Positions 1 to 7,969 are shown, numbered from the stretch's first letter. The stretch is DNA of 32,584 bases from Gemmobacter nectariphilus (GCA_020721445.1 DYMU01000025.1:1-32584); one strand, 5' to 3'. Translations and numbers: made by a program. Notes: generated from the sequence alone by a model not told the origin.

Positions 1-215
1 GCGCAATCGCAGCTTACAGATTCAGCAGGAAGGTGGGGCCAGAACAGCGCTTACTCTGCTCTACGCCAAGCCGACGTTATCGCCGGTCCTGACCAACGAC
101 CGGATCAAGATCGTTGATCGCAAAGAAATCCTATGGCAGGTCAACCGGTGCGGCACCGTTGCCGGGGCCGTTCCTGCGGCATCCCGGGCGCGACGCGACC
201 AACGCCCCAGCCCGG
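1..215. other. Left-edge segment without a recognised gene
   Basis: I see no gene I can support here. Two plus-strand frames are open at the edge, one of them running on past this segment, and could be the tail of a gene that starts outside the window. The translations match no family I know and contain no clear domain motif. The segment is downstream of the minus-strand DUF6455-like gene, so it may simply be 3' flanking sequence. Confidence 0.4.
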
Positions 216-473
216 TCAATGCCGCAGCGACAACACCTCAAGCGCCGACTTGTTCGGGCAGAACACCGGCGGACAGGGGCTGTTGACAGCGGTGGCAAGC
301 CAGGCGGTGCAGGCCGATTTCTGGGTGCAGGCCTCGCACCGATCCACAAGCGCCCCAAGTTCCTTGCGGCTCAGCCAGCCCTCCACCACGGCCGAAGGCA
401 GGTTGACCCCCAGAACCCGCGCCATGCCGCGCGTCAGACCCCAAGCCAGCGGGGTTTCCGAATACCCGATCAT
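216..473 (-). CDS. DUF6455-like small cysteine-rich protein
   Basis: This is an 85-residue protein of unknown function. Its C-terminal half carries a regular cysteine pattern: RCEAC, then KSAC followed by TAWL, then a second group ending in FCPN. That pattern fits the small DUF6455 family common in Rhodobacteraceae, assigned here from memory of the family. The cysteines could bind a metal or form disulfides, but nothing in the sequence proves it. The ATG at 473 was chosen over an upstream in-frame ATG because AGGAAAGG lies just before it and because the family begins shortly before the conserved core. It lies 106 bases downstream of the DUF2254 gene on the same strand and may share its transcript. 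Confidence 0.65.
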   Translation of the reverse strand: MIGYSETPLAWGLTRGMARVLGVNLPSAVVEGWLSRKELGALVDRCEACTQKSACTAWLATAVNSPCPPVFCPNKSALEVLSLRH

Positions 474-579
474 CCGTTCCGCCTTTCCTGCCCTTGGGTC
501 ATCCCGACCCTGGTCAAAGGGTGATCCATGACATCGCTTTGCGCCTTGACGCAGATCAACCACACAAAGGGCGAAAGCG

Positions 580-1887
580 CTACAGCCCGCGGGGGCCATG
601 CTGCCGGTCTTGTGCCGCGACATACACCGCGTCGACCACATCGCGGATGCGGTCCAGATCGCTGGCATGGGTCAGCCCCCGGGTTGCATCCTGCAAGGCC
701 CGCTTCGACATGGCCACGGCCGCTGCGCCAAAGCACTGCGGCGCGATCTGCACCAGCGCAAGCAGCAGTTCTTGCAGGCGCAACTGCACCGAAAACATCC
801 CCGCCCCATCGCGCGAGATGGCGGCAAAGGCATCTTGGAACAGATCATCCGTCTCCAGCCCCGGCACCGCCACCAAGGGGCAGGACGGCGCGACCGTCGC
901 GCGGTCTGCCCAAGTCTCGATCACCCGTATCATGCGGCTTAGCACGTCAAGCGCCGTGCCCGGATCGTTCACCGCAGGCGACAGCGCGCGCTCGGCGATT
1001 TCGGACAGCACCGACAGACCAAAGCGCGGATCCTGCTCGAAGGTCCGGGCGCTGCCGATGGAAAAGGCCCTGCGCAGCGCCTTGGCAAGGGGCTTGGCCG
1101 CATCGCCCTGCATCGCAGCGGCGGGCACATAGAGCAGCGGGGCCTTTCGATGCACAAAGGCACCGGGCAGACAGTCGACATGCAGCACCGGGCCGCCGTC
1201 CGCCCCGGTGATACCCGCTGCCAGCTTTTGCAGGCCCGGCACGTCGATATGGCACAGATAGCCGGTCTGATCGGCGCAGATCGCCACCAGACCCGGCGGG
1301 TGGCGCACCGCAGCCACCCCCCCCAGATGCGGTTCGGCCACGCGGGCGCACATGGCCTGAAGCGCCGCATCCTCGACGCGGCTGATGGTGTCGGACACCC
1401 GGCCGAAGTTGGACAGATGCGAAATCCAGCGCAACAGCGCCAGCACCACCGCACCGATGACCCACAGCGTCGCCCCGAACAACACCACCTGCCCCGAGGC
1501 CGCGAACACCCCGGCCCGCACGCCGATCAGCCCGACAAGGGCAAACAGGAACGACCCCAGAAAGGTCGACAGCACCAGATGGGATGTTGTGTCCTCTTTC
1601 AGCAACGCGACCGCGCGCGGTGTGACCGATGTTGTGGCGGCAGAGTAGGCCCCGACCATGATCGACAGCGAAAACGTCGTCACCGCCAGCATCGACGAGG
1701 CAAGGATGTTCAGGATGCCTTCTACCGACTCGGCGGCCTTCAGATCGGCCAGCCAATCCGGCAGAAACGGCCCCAGCACCGGGGCCAACCCTGCCACCGC
1801 CATGGCCGCCAAGGCAAAGAACGACACCCGCACCCAAAGCTTGCGCGACAGCTTGCGCCACAAAAAGCCGATCCGCGTATCTGCCAT
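580..1887 (-). CDS. DUF2254 family inner-membrane protein
   Basis: The 435-residue product fits the DUF2254 family of predicted integral membrane proteins of unknown function. The N-terminal third holds four hydrophobic segments at about residues 20-43, 58-85, 105-127 and 132-153. Between the second and third lies a conserved-looking stretch with SIMVGAYSAATTSVTPRA. The remaining 270 residues are soluble and probably cytoplasmic, with the motif SPAVNDPGTALDVL, which I recall as typical of the family. Length is as expected. A G-rich ribosome-binding stretch (AGGGGGG) directly precedes the ATG. The DUF6455-like gene follows on the same strand. The substrate or role is unknown. Confidence 0.85.
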   Translation of the reverse strand: MADTRIGFLWRKLSRKLWVRVSFFALAAMAVAGLAPVLGPFLPDWLADLKAAESVEGILNILASSMLAVTTFSLSIMVGAYSAATTSVTPRAVALLKEDTTSHLVLSTFLGSFLFALVGLIGVRAGVFAASGQVVLFGATLWVIGAVVLALLRWISHLSNFGRVSDTISRVEDAALQAMCARVAEPHLGGVAAVRHPPGLVAICADQTGYLCHIDVPGLQKLAAGITGADGGPVLHVDCLPGAFVHRKAPLLYVPAAAMQGDAAKPLAKALRRAFSIGSARTFEQDPRFGLSVLSEIAERALSPAVNDPGTALDVLSRMIRVIETWADRATVAPSCPLVAVPGLETDDLFQDAFAAISRDGAGMFSVQLRLQELLLALVQIAPQCFGAAAVAMSKRALQDATRGLTHASDLDRIRDVVDAVYVAAQDRQHGPRGL

Positions 1888-1987
1888 CCCCCCTGTCGCC
1901 CCCTTGCAAAGTCCTGTCGCACTGAACCACAGCGACGAGTGACAGGGAAGCGCGACGGAAGACGGTGGCCGGAAACGGCAGCCGGCG

Positions 1988-2722
1988 CTAACGCAGGCTG
2001 GCGGTCACGCGCTGCACCGTAGCCTTGCGCTGCGCATTGGGGGGGTGGGTGCCCAGAAACTGGTCGCCGGGGTCGGGCAGGCGGTCAAAGAACGCAGCCC
2101 CCCGCACCGGGTCATAGCCCGCGCGCAGGGCGATTTCCGCGCCAAGCGCATCGGCCTCCAGCTCAAAGTTGCGGGCATCGGTCCGCGCCCCCATCGCGGC
2201 CCCCATGTCCTGCGCCGCCCGCACCGCTTCGGGCGGGGCACCGGATGCCTGCGCCAGAACCCCCGCCAGCACGGCCCCGGTCAGGGCGGTGCGTTGGGTC
2301 AAGGGGATATGCCCGGCGATGTGGTGGGCGGCTTCGTGGCCCAGAACAAAGGCCATCTCGTCGGCGTTGCGCGCATCGGCAATCAGCGACAGCGTAAAGC
2401 CCAAGAGCGGGCGGCCGCTGCGGTCCAGCGTCTGATAGGCGTTGGGCGGTTGGTTGGCGCGGTCATCGACGAAAATCAGCAGATCGCAATTGCTGCGCGG
2501 ATCGCGGGCACGGCAATAGCCTTCGGCCACGGGTTCGACATCCGCCACCACCTGCAGGAAATTGCGCGCAGCCACATCGGGCGGCAGCCGTCCATCGGGC
2601 ATCGGTTGCGCCACCACCGTCATCGGCGCAGGCGGCAATGGCGCGGGCACGGGGTAGCCCACCGGTTGGCACGCCGCCAGACCAAGCGCCACCACGATCA
2701 TCTGTGCTGCCCATGAAAGCAT
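1988..2722 (-). CDS. M48 family metallopeptidase, predicted lipoprotein
   Basis: A 244-residue zinc peptidase of the M48 (HtpX/Oma1/LoiP/BepA-like) type. Residues 129-133 are HEAAH, the HExxH zinc motif, and the downstream ELEADALG segment supplies the usual third-ligand glutamate. The first 18 residues form a lipoprotein signal ending in LAAC, so Cys18 is probably acylated and the enzyme attached to a membrane facing the periplasm. A proline-rich linker follows. Family knowledge suggests a role in envelope protein quality control. The ATG at 2722 is preferred over the TTG 33 bases upstream because AAGGGG precedes it and the signal peptide then has normal length. The neighbouring plus-strand gene is divergent. 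Confidence 0.88.
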   Translation of the reverse strand: MLSWAAQMIVVALGLAACQPVGYPVPAPLPPAPMTVVAQPMPDGRLPPDVAARNFLQVVADVEPVAEGYCRARDPRSNCDLLIFVDDRANQPPNAYQTLDRSGRPLLGFTLSLIADARNADEMAFVLGHEAAHHIAGHIPLTQRTALTGAVLAGVLAQASGAPPEAVRAAQDMGAAMGARTDARNFELEADALGAEIALRAGYDPVRGAAFFDRLPDPGDQFLGTHPPNAQRKATVQRVTASLR

Positions 2723-2822
2723 GCGCTGCCACCCCTTAATCGCCGTGGTCGGCAACCTAGCAGACCACGCGCGCGGGGAAAGGCCTGCTCACGCCAAGTT
2801 GCATCCGGGCAGCGATTCGCGG

Positions 2823-2850
2823 TTGAAGATTGGTGGCGGCGGCGTAAGCT
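2823..2850 (+). promoter_or_regulatory. Candidate promoter of the 80-residue acidic protein
   Basis: TTGAAG (2823-2828) and TAAGCT (2845-2850) are separated by 16 bases and resemble a housekeeping sigma promoter. The -10 box ends only six bases before the ATG, so initiation would fall at or next to the start codon. The spacing is one base short of ideal, so this is a weak prediction. Confidence 0.3.
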
Positions 2851-2856
2851 GAAGGC

Positions 2857-3099
2857 ATGTTTACCATCGAGCATGAATTTGACGCGACCGTGATCACCCT
2901 GATCGACGAAGGGGCTGGGTCGCTGGAAGAGGATGTCACCATCCTTGCGTTCGAGGAATGCGTGGTGCTGGAACAGCTTGACCCGTTAAGCGGTGAGCCT
3001 GTGCGTGTGACCCTGTCGATGGGGCAATTGGCCGATCTGGCGGCGGCACTGGACCTGCCCGAGGGCAGCTATCGGCTGGAACGCCCTGCAAAAGCCTGA
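2857..3099 (+). CDS. Small acidic protein of unknown function
   Basis: An 80-residue acidic protein with no signal peptide, membrane segment or cysteine pair. The start MFTIEHEFDATVITLIDE and the later LPEGSYRLERPAKA look like a compact single domain with alternating beta strands. I recall similar short hypothetical proteins in Rhodobacteraceae but no assigned function. GAAGG lies three bases before the ATG, an unusually short spacing. The gene diverges from the M48 peptidase and converges on the YdcZ-type permease. The last codons and stop are the first unit of a threefold tandem repeat filling the gap to the next gene. Codon use matches the surroundings, which supports a real gene. Confidence 0.7.
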   Translation: MFTIEHEFDATVITLIDEGAGSLEEDVTILAFEECVVLEQLDPLSGEPVRVTLSMGQLADLAAALDLPEGSYRLERPAKA

Positions 3100-3142
3100 C
3101 CGGGAATAAAGGCCTGACCGGGACCAAAAGCCTGACCGGGCC
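3091..3142. repeat. 17-18 bp tandem repeat, three units, copying a stop-codon region
   Basis: Three head-to-tail units occupy the whole gap between two convergent genes: AAAGCCTGACCGGGAAT (3091-3107), AAAGGCCTGACCGGGACC (3108-3125) and AAAAGCCTGACCGGGCC (3126-3142). The first unit contains the final codons and TGA stop of the acidic-protein gene. The last unit ends exactly where the stop codon of the convergent permease gene begins. Confidence 0.9.
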
Positions 3143-3580
3143 TTACAACCGCGACAGCACCACCCCGCCCGCCACCAGTGCCACCGCCAGAACCCGGGTC
3201 AGGCTGATCTGCTGCACCGGCAGCCCAAAGGCCCCCAGCGCATCCAGCAGCAAGGCCCCGGTCATCTGGCCCAGAATCAGCGCAGCCATCGCGGTCACCA
3301 CGCCGATCGACGACACCCCCCAGACCACCGACCAGACGTAATAGGCCCCAACCACCCCGCCCAGCCATTGCCACCACGGCACGTTTGCCAGACGCCCATA
3401 GGCACTGCCATTGCCCACAAGGCTGAGCGCAAACAAAAGCACAAAGCCGACACCAAACGACACCGCCGCCGCAGGCAGGACCGCGCCCAGACTGCGCCCC
3501 AAGGCACCGTTGACCGGGGCCTGAACCGCAATGGCAACACCGCCCAGAAGGATGGCCAGAATGGCGGGAAGCTGGGTCAT
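3143..3580 (-). CDS. YdcZ/DUF606-type DMT superfamily permease
   Basis: A 145-residue, very hydrophobic protein matching the short DMT_YdcZ (DUF606) type of drug/metabolite transporter. Five hydrophobic segments can be drawn, at about residues 4-24, 31-55, 70-90, 93-115 and 123-143. It has the typical opening QAPVNGALGRSLG and the central VTAMAALILGQMTGALLLD. Members have about 140 residues and probably act as dimers; their substrates are unknown. The ATG at 3580 follows AGGAG at good distance. It lies 79 bases downstream of the DUF167 gene on the same strand, with a tandem repeat between them. Confidence 0.85.
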   Translation of the reverse strand: MTQLPAILAILLGGVAIAVQAPVNGALGRSLGAVLPAAAVSFGVGFVLLFALSLVGNGSAYGRLANVPWWQWLGGVVGAYYVWSVVWGVSSIGVVTAMAALILGQMTGALLLDALGAFGLPVQQISLTRVLAVALVAGGVVLSRL

Positions 3581-3630
3581 GAAGGCTCCTGTCAGCGGTG
3601 GGTCAAAGTTGGTACAAGCACAGGCCGGGT

Positions 3631-3670
3631 CAGTCGGGTACGGATCAGTCGGGTACGGATCAGTCGAGGC
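3631..3670. repeat. 15 bp tandem repeat across the DUF167 stop codon
   Basis: CAGTCGGGTACGGAT occurs at 3631-3645 and again at 3646-3660. A third, partial copy, CAGTCGAGGC (3661-3670), lies inside the last codons of the DUF167 gene. Read on the minus strand, the segment holding the final Asp codon and the TGA stop is repeated downstream of the true stop. The array lies between the DUF167 and YdcZ-type genes. Confidence 0.88.
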
Positions 3671-3914
3671 GAAAGGTCTTGTCGCGGGCCGTTGCGCCGC
3701 GGATCAGCGTCAGCCGGGTCTTGGCCACGCCAAGCGCATGGGCCAGGGCCTCGGCCACCGCCGCATTGGCGCGGCCCTCATCGGCAGGTGCCGTCACGCC
3801 GATGCGAAACACCCCCGCATCGCGGCTGACCCCCGGCTTTTTGGCGCGCGGCGTGGCCCGCACCGCAAACTCGGCCCCCGGGACGGCAAGCTCTGCCCAT
3901 GCGCCTTTTGTCAT
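3660..3914 (-). CDS. DUF167 family protein (YggU/UPF0235)
   Basis: An 84-residue protein of the DUF167/UPF0235 (YggU) family. The core is typical: FAVRATPRAKKPGV, then FRIGVTAPADEGRANAAVAEALA, then LGVAKTRLTLIRGATARDKTFRL. The family is small, cytoplasmic and of unknown function, often near YggT or other membrane proteins. The length is slightly shorter than many members but complete across the conserved core. AAGGAA lies eight bases before the ATG at 3914. It diverges from the nitroreductase gene and is followed by the YdcZ-type permease on the same strand. Its stop codon lies inside a tandem repeat that extends downstream. Confidence 0.88.
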   Translation of the reverse strand: MTKGAWAELAVPGAEFAVRATPRAKKPGVSRDAGVFRIGVTAPADEGRANAAVAEALAHALGVAKTRLTLIRGATARDKTFRLD

Positions 3915-4031
3915 CACGCTGTTCCTTGTGCCGTGGCACCTTGGCGCAAGCTGTGGGGTGATGCAACGGGGCGGCTGGCAATCTGCCGGCACAAGCCCTA
4001 GCCTTGGCGCCAAAGCCGTTCGGAGATGCCG

Positions 4032-4604
4032 ATGCCTGACCCAAACCCTGCCGTGCTGGACCACCTTGCCAACCGCCGATCCCCCAATGCCAAGACCTTC
4101 ACCGGCCCGGTGCCCGACCGCGATGCGGTGATGCAAATCCTGACGCTTGCCGCCCGCGTGCCTGATCATGGCAAGCTGGAGCCGTGGCGGATGGTGGTGC
4201 TGGACCGTGCCGCCATGGCCCGACTGGCCGATCTGGCCGAGGCGCGGGCACGCGAACTGGGCGCTGATGCCGAAAAGATCGACAAGGGCCGTGGCCAGTT
4301 TGACCGCGGGCAACTGGCCGTGGTGGTGATCGCCTCGCCCAAGCCCGCGCCCAAGGTGCCGGTGGCCGAACAACTGCTGTCGGCGGGGGCACTGTGCATG
4401 AACATATTGCACGCGGCATCGGCCCTTGGCTGGGGCGCGTGCTGGCTGACCGGCTGGACCTCGCATGATGCGCCGTTCTGTGCGCAGGCCTATGGCTGCA
4501 CGGGTGACGAGACCGTGGCCGGCATCATCCACATCGCCACCCCCGGACCGCTGGCCGCGGACCGCCCGCGCCCCGATGTGGCCAAATTGACAAGCTGGGC
4601 CTGA
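4032..4604 (+). CDS. Nitroreductase family protein (YdjA-like)
   Basis: A 190-residue flavoenzyme of the short nitroreductase type resembling E. coli YdjA. The N-terminal RRSPNAKTF and the PDHGKLEPWRMVVL segment form the FMN phosphate and isoalloxazine site in this family. The C-terminal half has the AEQLLSAGALCMNILHAASALGWGACWLTGW helix-turn that packs against FMN in the dimer. Members bind FMN and reduce nitro or quinone-like compounds with NAD(P)H; the natural substrate is not predictable. The ATG at 4032 is preferred over one six bases earlier because GGAG at 4022-4025 is then correctly spaced. The EI24 gene follows after three bases, so the two are probably co-transcribed. Confidence 0.88.
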   Translation: MPDPNPAVLDHLANRRSPNAKTFTGPVPDRDAVMQILTLAARVPDHGKLEPWRMVVLDRAAMARLADLAEARARELGADAEKIDKGRGQFDRGQLAVVVIASPKPAPKVPVAEQLLSAGALCMNILHAASALGWGACWLTGWTSHDAPFCAQAYGCTGDETVAGIIHIATPGPLAADRPRPDVAKLTSWA

Positions 4605-4607
4605 CGC

Positions 4608-5303
4608 ATGATTTTTGCCGATTTCCTCAGGGCTCTGCGACAAATGACGGACCGGCCGTTTCGCCGGGTGCTGCTGATCGGCGTGCTGCTGTCGGTGACC
4701 TTGCTGGTGGCGGTCTATGCAGGCTTTCTGGCGCTGATCCAGATGGTCACGCCCGAGACGATCGACATTCCCTTTGTCGGCCCGGTCGGGGGCCTTGATA
4801 CGCTGCTGTCCTGGGGATCAGCCGTGTTGATGATCGGGCTGTCGGTGTTTTTGATGATGCCGGTGGCATCAGCCTTTACCGGGCTGTTTCTGGAAGACGT
4901 GGCGCAAGCGGTGGAAGACAAGCACTACCCCGCCCTGCCGGCAGTGCCGCGCATTCCGCTGATGGACGGGATCATCGACAGCGCCAATTTCTTTGCGCTG
5001 CTGATTGCGGTCAACGCCTTGGCGCTGATCCTTTACGCCTTTGCCGGGCCGTTCGTGCCGGTGGTGTTCTGGCTGGTCAACGGCTTCTTGCTGGGGCGCG
5101 AGTATTTCACGCTGGTCGCCATGCGCCGCCTTGGCCGGGCGGGGGCACGGGCGCTGCGGGCCCGGCATTGGGGCCAGATCTGGCTGGCGGGCACCCTGAT
5201 GGCGGCGCCCCTGTCGGTGCCGCTGGTCAACCTGCTGATCCCGGTGCTGGGGGCGGCCACATTCACCCACCTGTTCCACCGGTTGAACGGCCCCGGCCGC
5301 TGA
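4608..5303 (+). CDS. EI24 domain membrane protein (CysZ-like)
   Basis: A 231-residue membrane protein with the EI24/CysZ fold. Hydrophobic segments lie near residues 20-46, 61-88, 122-150 and 189-222. The central region, with VNGFLLGREYFTLVAMRR, resembles the conserved core of this family. E. coli CysZ mediates sulfate uptake, but many alphaproteobacterial EI24 proteins have no proven role and no sulfate-assimilation genes are nearby, so I do not give a symbol. The ATG is three bases after the nitroreductase stop, which suggests translational coupling. It converges on the acyl-CoA synthetase, and the gap holds a GC-rich hairpin element. Confidence 0.82.
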   Translation: MIFADFLRALRQMTDRPFRRVLLIGVLLSVTLLVAVYAGFLALIQMVTPETIDIPFVGPVGGLDTLLSWGSAVLMIGLSVFLMMPVASAFTGLFLEDVAQAVEDKHYPALPAVPRIPLMDGIIDSANFFALLIAVNALALILYAFAGPFVPVVFWLVNGFLLGREYFTLVAMRRLGRAGARALRARHWGQIWLAGTLMAAPLSVPLVNLLIPVLGAATFTHLFHRLNGPGR

Positions 5304-5324
5304 CCGCGCCTGTGGGCCAAACGC

Positions 5325-5374
5325 GGACCGGGGGCCAGCCCCCGGACCCCCGGGGTATTTCTGCCAAGAGGAAA
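5325..5374 (+). repeat. Dispersed hairpin element, copy A
   Basis: The perfect hairpin CCGGGGGC-CA-GCCCCCGG (5328-5345) is followed by ACCCCCGGGG, then GTATTTCTGCCAAGAGGAAA (5355-5374). Near-identical architecture recurs at 15299-15356 in the opposite orientation and at 30793-30843, with a diverged version at 24612-24735. Here it lies between two convergent genes, where it could serve as a transcription terminator or RNA end-stabilising structure. Confidence 0.85.
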
Positions 5375-5393
5375 GGTGCCGGCGCTTTTGCTT

Positions 5394-7283
5394 TCAGGCC
5401 GCCCAGTCCCATGGATTGGTAAAGCTGCCCAGCACATGCGCCACGCGGCCATCATCAACCTCGCCCGACTTTTTAAGCTTGGCCACCAGCCCGCGCTTTT
5501 TGTCCTCAGCCACCGACTCGACCGTGGCTGGCACCCCGGCCTCGGCCAGGGCCGCATCAAACACGCGGGCAATCGCCATCCGGCGCAGATCAGGCTTGAA
5601 CACCTTGCCCACGGCGGTTTTCGGCAGTTCCGGCAACACTATGATATGCTTGGGCAGCGCCGCGCGTTCGTGGATGTGCTTGGCGGCATAGGCCATCAGA
5701 TCGGCCGCCGTGGCGGTGGCACCCTTGACCAGTTCGACATAGGCCACCGGCAGTTCGCCGGAATGCACATCGGGCTGGCCGATGGCGCCGACCACCGCCA
5801 CCGCCTCGTGGCCCATCAAGGCCTCTTCGATGATGGCGGGGTCGATGTTGTGGCCGCCGCGAATGATCAGATCCTTGGCGCGCCCGGTGATGAACAGATA
5901 GCCGTCAGGGTCGATCCGGCCCAGATCGCCGGTGCGCAAAAAGCGGTCTTCGGCGAACAGATTGTGGTTCTTGTCTTCCTCGGTATAGGTCGACCCCTCA
6001 TAGACGCCGGGGTTGGCGACACAGATCTCGCCCACCTCGTCCACGCCACAGGTCCGAAACCCGTCGTGCGTCTGCACCAGAATGCGCACATGGGTATAGG
6101 GGAACGGCATCCCGACCGAGCCGATCTTCTTGATGCCCTCGGGCGGGTTGATCGACACGAGGCAAGTGCATTCGGTCAGGCCATAGCCTTCGACAATGTC
6201 GATCCCGGTCAGCTTCTTGAACCGGTTGAACAACTCGACCGGCAGCGGCGACGAGCCGGAAAACGCGCTGCGCAGGCTGCTGATATCGGCATCGACCGCG
6301 CGCTGCATCAGCGCCGACAGCGCGGTCGGCACCGTGATCATGTAGGTTGCCTTGTAGCGTTCGATCAGCTTCCAGAAATTGTCGAACACCCCTTCCCCGC
6401 GATAGCCCTGCGGCGTGGGAAACACCACATGCGCGCCCGAGGCGATCATGCCCATCAGAATGGGATAGGCGGCAAAGACGTGGAACAGCGGCAGGGGGCA
6501 CATCACCACATCGTCGGGCTTGAACAGCAACTGCTGGCCCAGCCAGCCGTTGTAGACCATGCCCGACACCTTGTGCTGCGCCACCTTGGGCATGCCAGTG
6601 GTGCCGCCGGTGTGGAAATAGGCCGCCACCCGGTCATCCGGCACATCGGCAAAGGTCAGCCGGTCGGCGGGCTGGCGGGCCAGTTCTGCGGCAAAGGATT
6701 TCACATTGGCGGCGTGGTGGATCGGGTTTTTCGGCCGGATCAGCGGCGCGATATACTTCTTGGCCCCCGACAGATAGCGCACCAGATCGACCTCCAGCAC
6801 GGTCTTGACCGATGGCGCGTGGCGCACGGCCTCGGCCACCTTCTGCGCCATATCACTTTTCGGCAGTGCCTTCAGCGTGACCACGACATGCGCCTTGGTT
6901 TCGCGCAGGATGGCGCTGATCTGTTCGGGTTCCAGCAGCGGGTTGATCGGGTTGACGATCCCCGCCACCGCGCCGCCAATCAGCGTGACCACGGTTTCAG
7001 GGGCATTGGGCAGCACGTAGGCCACCACATCCTTGTCCCCCACACCAAGGCTGCGAAACAGATTGGCGGCCTGGGTGACCTGAGCGTGCAATTCGGCCCA
7101 GGTCAGCATGACGCGCTTGGTGTCTGGGCCTGACAGCAACTGATAGCTGACCGCCGGACGCGATCCATGGGCGGCGCGGGTTGCCGACACGAACTCATAC
7201 ATGGTGCGCGCAACCGGGCGCTGCGCCCACGGCATTTCCGCTTCAATACTGGCGATATCCGCCTTTGTGACGAATTTTCCCAT
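5394..7283 (-). CDS. Acyl-CoA synthetase (AMP-binding family)
   Basis: A 629-residue ANL-superfamily enzyme that activates a carboxylic acid through an acyl-adenylate and transfers it to CoA. The motifs appear in order: phosphate-binding HTGGTTGMPK (224-233), GYGLTE (366-371), the hinge-region TGDLGRIDPDGYLFITGR (451-468), and the catalytic-lysine region PKTAVGK (Lys560). The chain-length preference is not predictable. An extra segment of roughly 60 residues between the N-terminal fold and the 224 motif makes it longer than short-chain synthetases, which points to medium- or long-chain or other bulky substrates. GGGGAGGAAACC directly before the ATG at 7283 decides the start. It lies 140 bases downstream of the terminator of the BON-LysM gene, so it is likely transcribed from its own promoter. 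Confidence 0.9.
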   Translation of the reverse strand: MGKFVTKADIASIEAEMPWAQRPVARTMYEFVSATRAAHGSRPAVSYQLLSGPDTKRVMLTWAELHAQVTQAANLFRSLGVGDKDVVAYVLPNAPETVVTLIGGAVAGIVNPINPLLEPEQISAILRETKAHVVVTLKALPKSDMAQKVAEAVRHAPSVKTVLEVDLVRYLSGAKKYIAPLIRPKNPIHHAANVKSFAAELARQPADRLTFADVPDDRVAAYFHTGGTTGMPKVAQHKVSGMVYNGWLGQQLLFKPDDVVMCPLPLFHVFAAYPILMGMIASGAHVVFPTPQGYRGEGVFDNFWKLIERYKATYMITVPTALSALMQRAVDADISSLRSAFSGSSPLPVELFNRFKKLTGIDIVEGYGLTECTCLVSINPPEGIKKIGSVGMPFPYTHVRILVQTHDGFRTCGVDEVGEICVANPGVYEGSTYTEEDKNHNLFAEDRFLRTGDLGRIDPDGYLFITGRAKDLIIRGGHNIDPAIIEEALMGHEAVAVVGAIGQPDVHSGELPVAYVELVKGATATAADLMAYAAKHIHERAALPKHIIVLPELPKTAVGKVFKPDLRRMAIARVFDAALAEAGVPATVESVAEDKKRGLVAKLKKSGEVDDGRVAHVLGSFTNPWDWAA

Positions 7284-7426
7284 GGTTTCCTCCCCTGATG
7301 GCCCCGTTGATGGGGGGCCTGTTCTTCCCTGTCCGAAACCATGGTGGCAAATGCAGGCTTTGCCAAGCACCCCTGCGTCACGAAAACGCAACGTCAAAGT
7401 CACGCATGGGCGGCGGCAGGCATAAA

Positions 7427-7453
7427 AAAAGGCGGCCACCGGGGCCGCCTTTT
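7427..7453 (-). terminator. Rho-independent terminator of the BON-LysM gene
   Basis: A perfect 11-bp stem (AAAAGGCGGCC paired with GGCCGCCTTTT, loop ACCGG) lies 20 bases past the stop of the minus-strand gene. Read on the minus strand it is followed by seven consecutive T, a classic intrinsic terminator. It separates this gene from the acyl-CoA synthetase. Confidence 0.88.
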
Positions 7454-7473
7454 GAAGCACAAAAGCGCCAGCC

Positions 7474-7908
7474 TTATTCAGGGATGCGCAGCATCTGGCC
7501 CGGATAGATCTTGTCCGGGTGGGTCAGCATCGGCTTGTTGGCCTCATAGATTTCCATGTAGCGATTGGCATTGCCCAAGGTGGCCTTGGCGATGCCTGAC
7601 AGCGTGTCGCCCTTTTCGACCGTGTGAAACCGCGGCGCGGGACCATCTTCATCGTCTTCGGCCTCGACCTCGGCCACGCCGGCCACGTTGCCTACGGCCA
7701 GAATGATCTTTTCCTTCATCTCGGGCGACACAGCCTTGCCCTCGACCTTGACCTTGTCGCCGTCAACCGAGATCTCGACGCCGGTCGTGTCCAGCCCCAG
7801 ATCCTTGATTTCGGCCTTCAGTGCATCGGCTTCCGGCAGCGTCGCGGCCTCGGCCTTGCCCCCGAACAGCGATTTTCCAGCGTCCTTGACGAAACTCCAC
7901 ACACCCAT
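7474..7908 (-). CDS. BON-LysM protein (Kbp/YgaU-like)
   Basis: A 144-residue protein close in length and order to E. coli Kbp (YgaU, 149 residues). The N-terminal WSFVKDAGKSLFGG leads into a BON domain at about residues 28-88 (VEISVDGDKVKVEGKAVSPEMKE). The C-terminal LysM domain spans about residues 95-143 (HTVEKGDTLSGIAKATLGNANRY to the end, with IYPGQMLRIPE). E. coli Kbp is a cytoplasmic potassium-binding protein. No signal peptide is visible here, which fits that rather than a secreted cell-wall protein. AAGGAG before the ATG at 7908 fixes the start. A candidate promoter lies upstream and a strong terminator follows, so it appears monocistronic. Confidence 0.9.
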   Translation of the reverse strand: MGVWSFVKDAGKSLFGGKAEAATLPEADALKAEIKDLGLDTTGVEISVDGDKVKVEGKAVSPEMKEKIILAVGNVAGVAEVEAEDDEDGPAPRFHTVEKGDTLSGIAKATLGNANRYMEIYEANKPMLTHPDKIYPGQMLRIPE

Positions 7909-7969
7909 GGCATACTCCTTTTCCACGTTTCCCAGGGTCTGGCCCCAGGCCAGGCCGCAAGGGAGCAAA

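Noticed and set aside
1150-2022. Plus-strand frame opposite the DUF2254 gene
   Set aside because: Arg/Gln/His-rich shadow without any recognisable motif; the minus-strand membrane protein accounts for the region.
3091-3142. Possible small CRISPR-like array
   Set aside because: Units are directly adjacent with no spacers, only 17-18 bp long, and no cas genes are present.
5376-7133. Long plus-strand frame opposite the acyl-CoA synthetase
   Set aside because: It is a His/Gly/Arg/Gln-rich shadow of the minus-strand gene, produced by high-GC third positions; no family motif.
7374-7390. TGCGT-N7-ACGCA palindrome upstream of the acyl-CoA synthetase
   Set aside because: Short arms and no promoter at sensible spacing; too likely by chance in this base composition.
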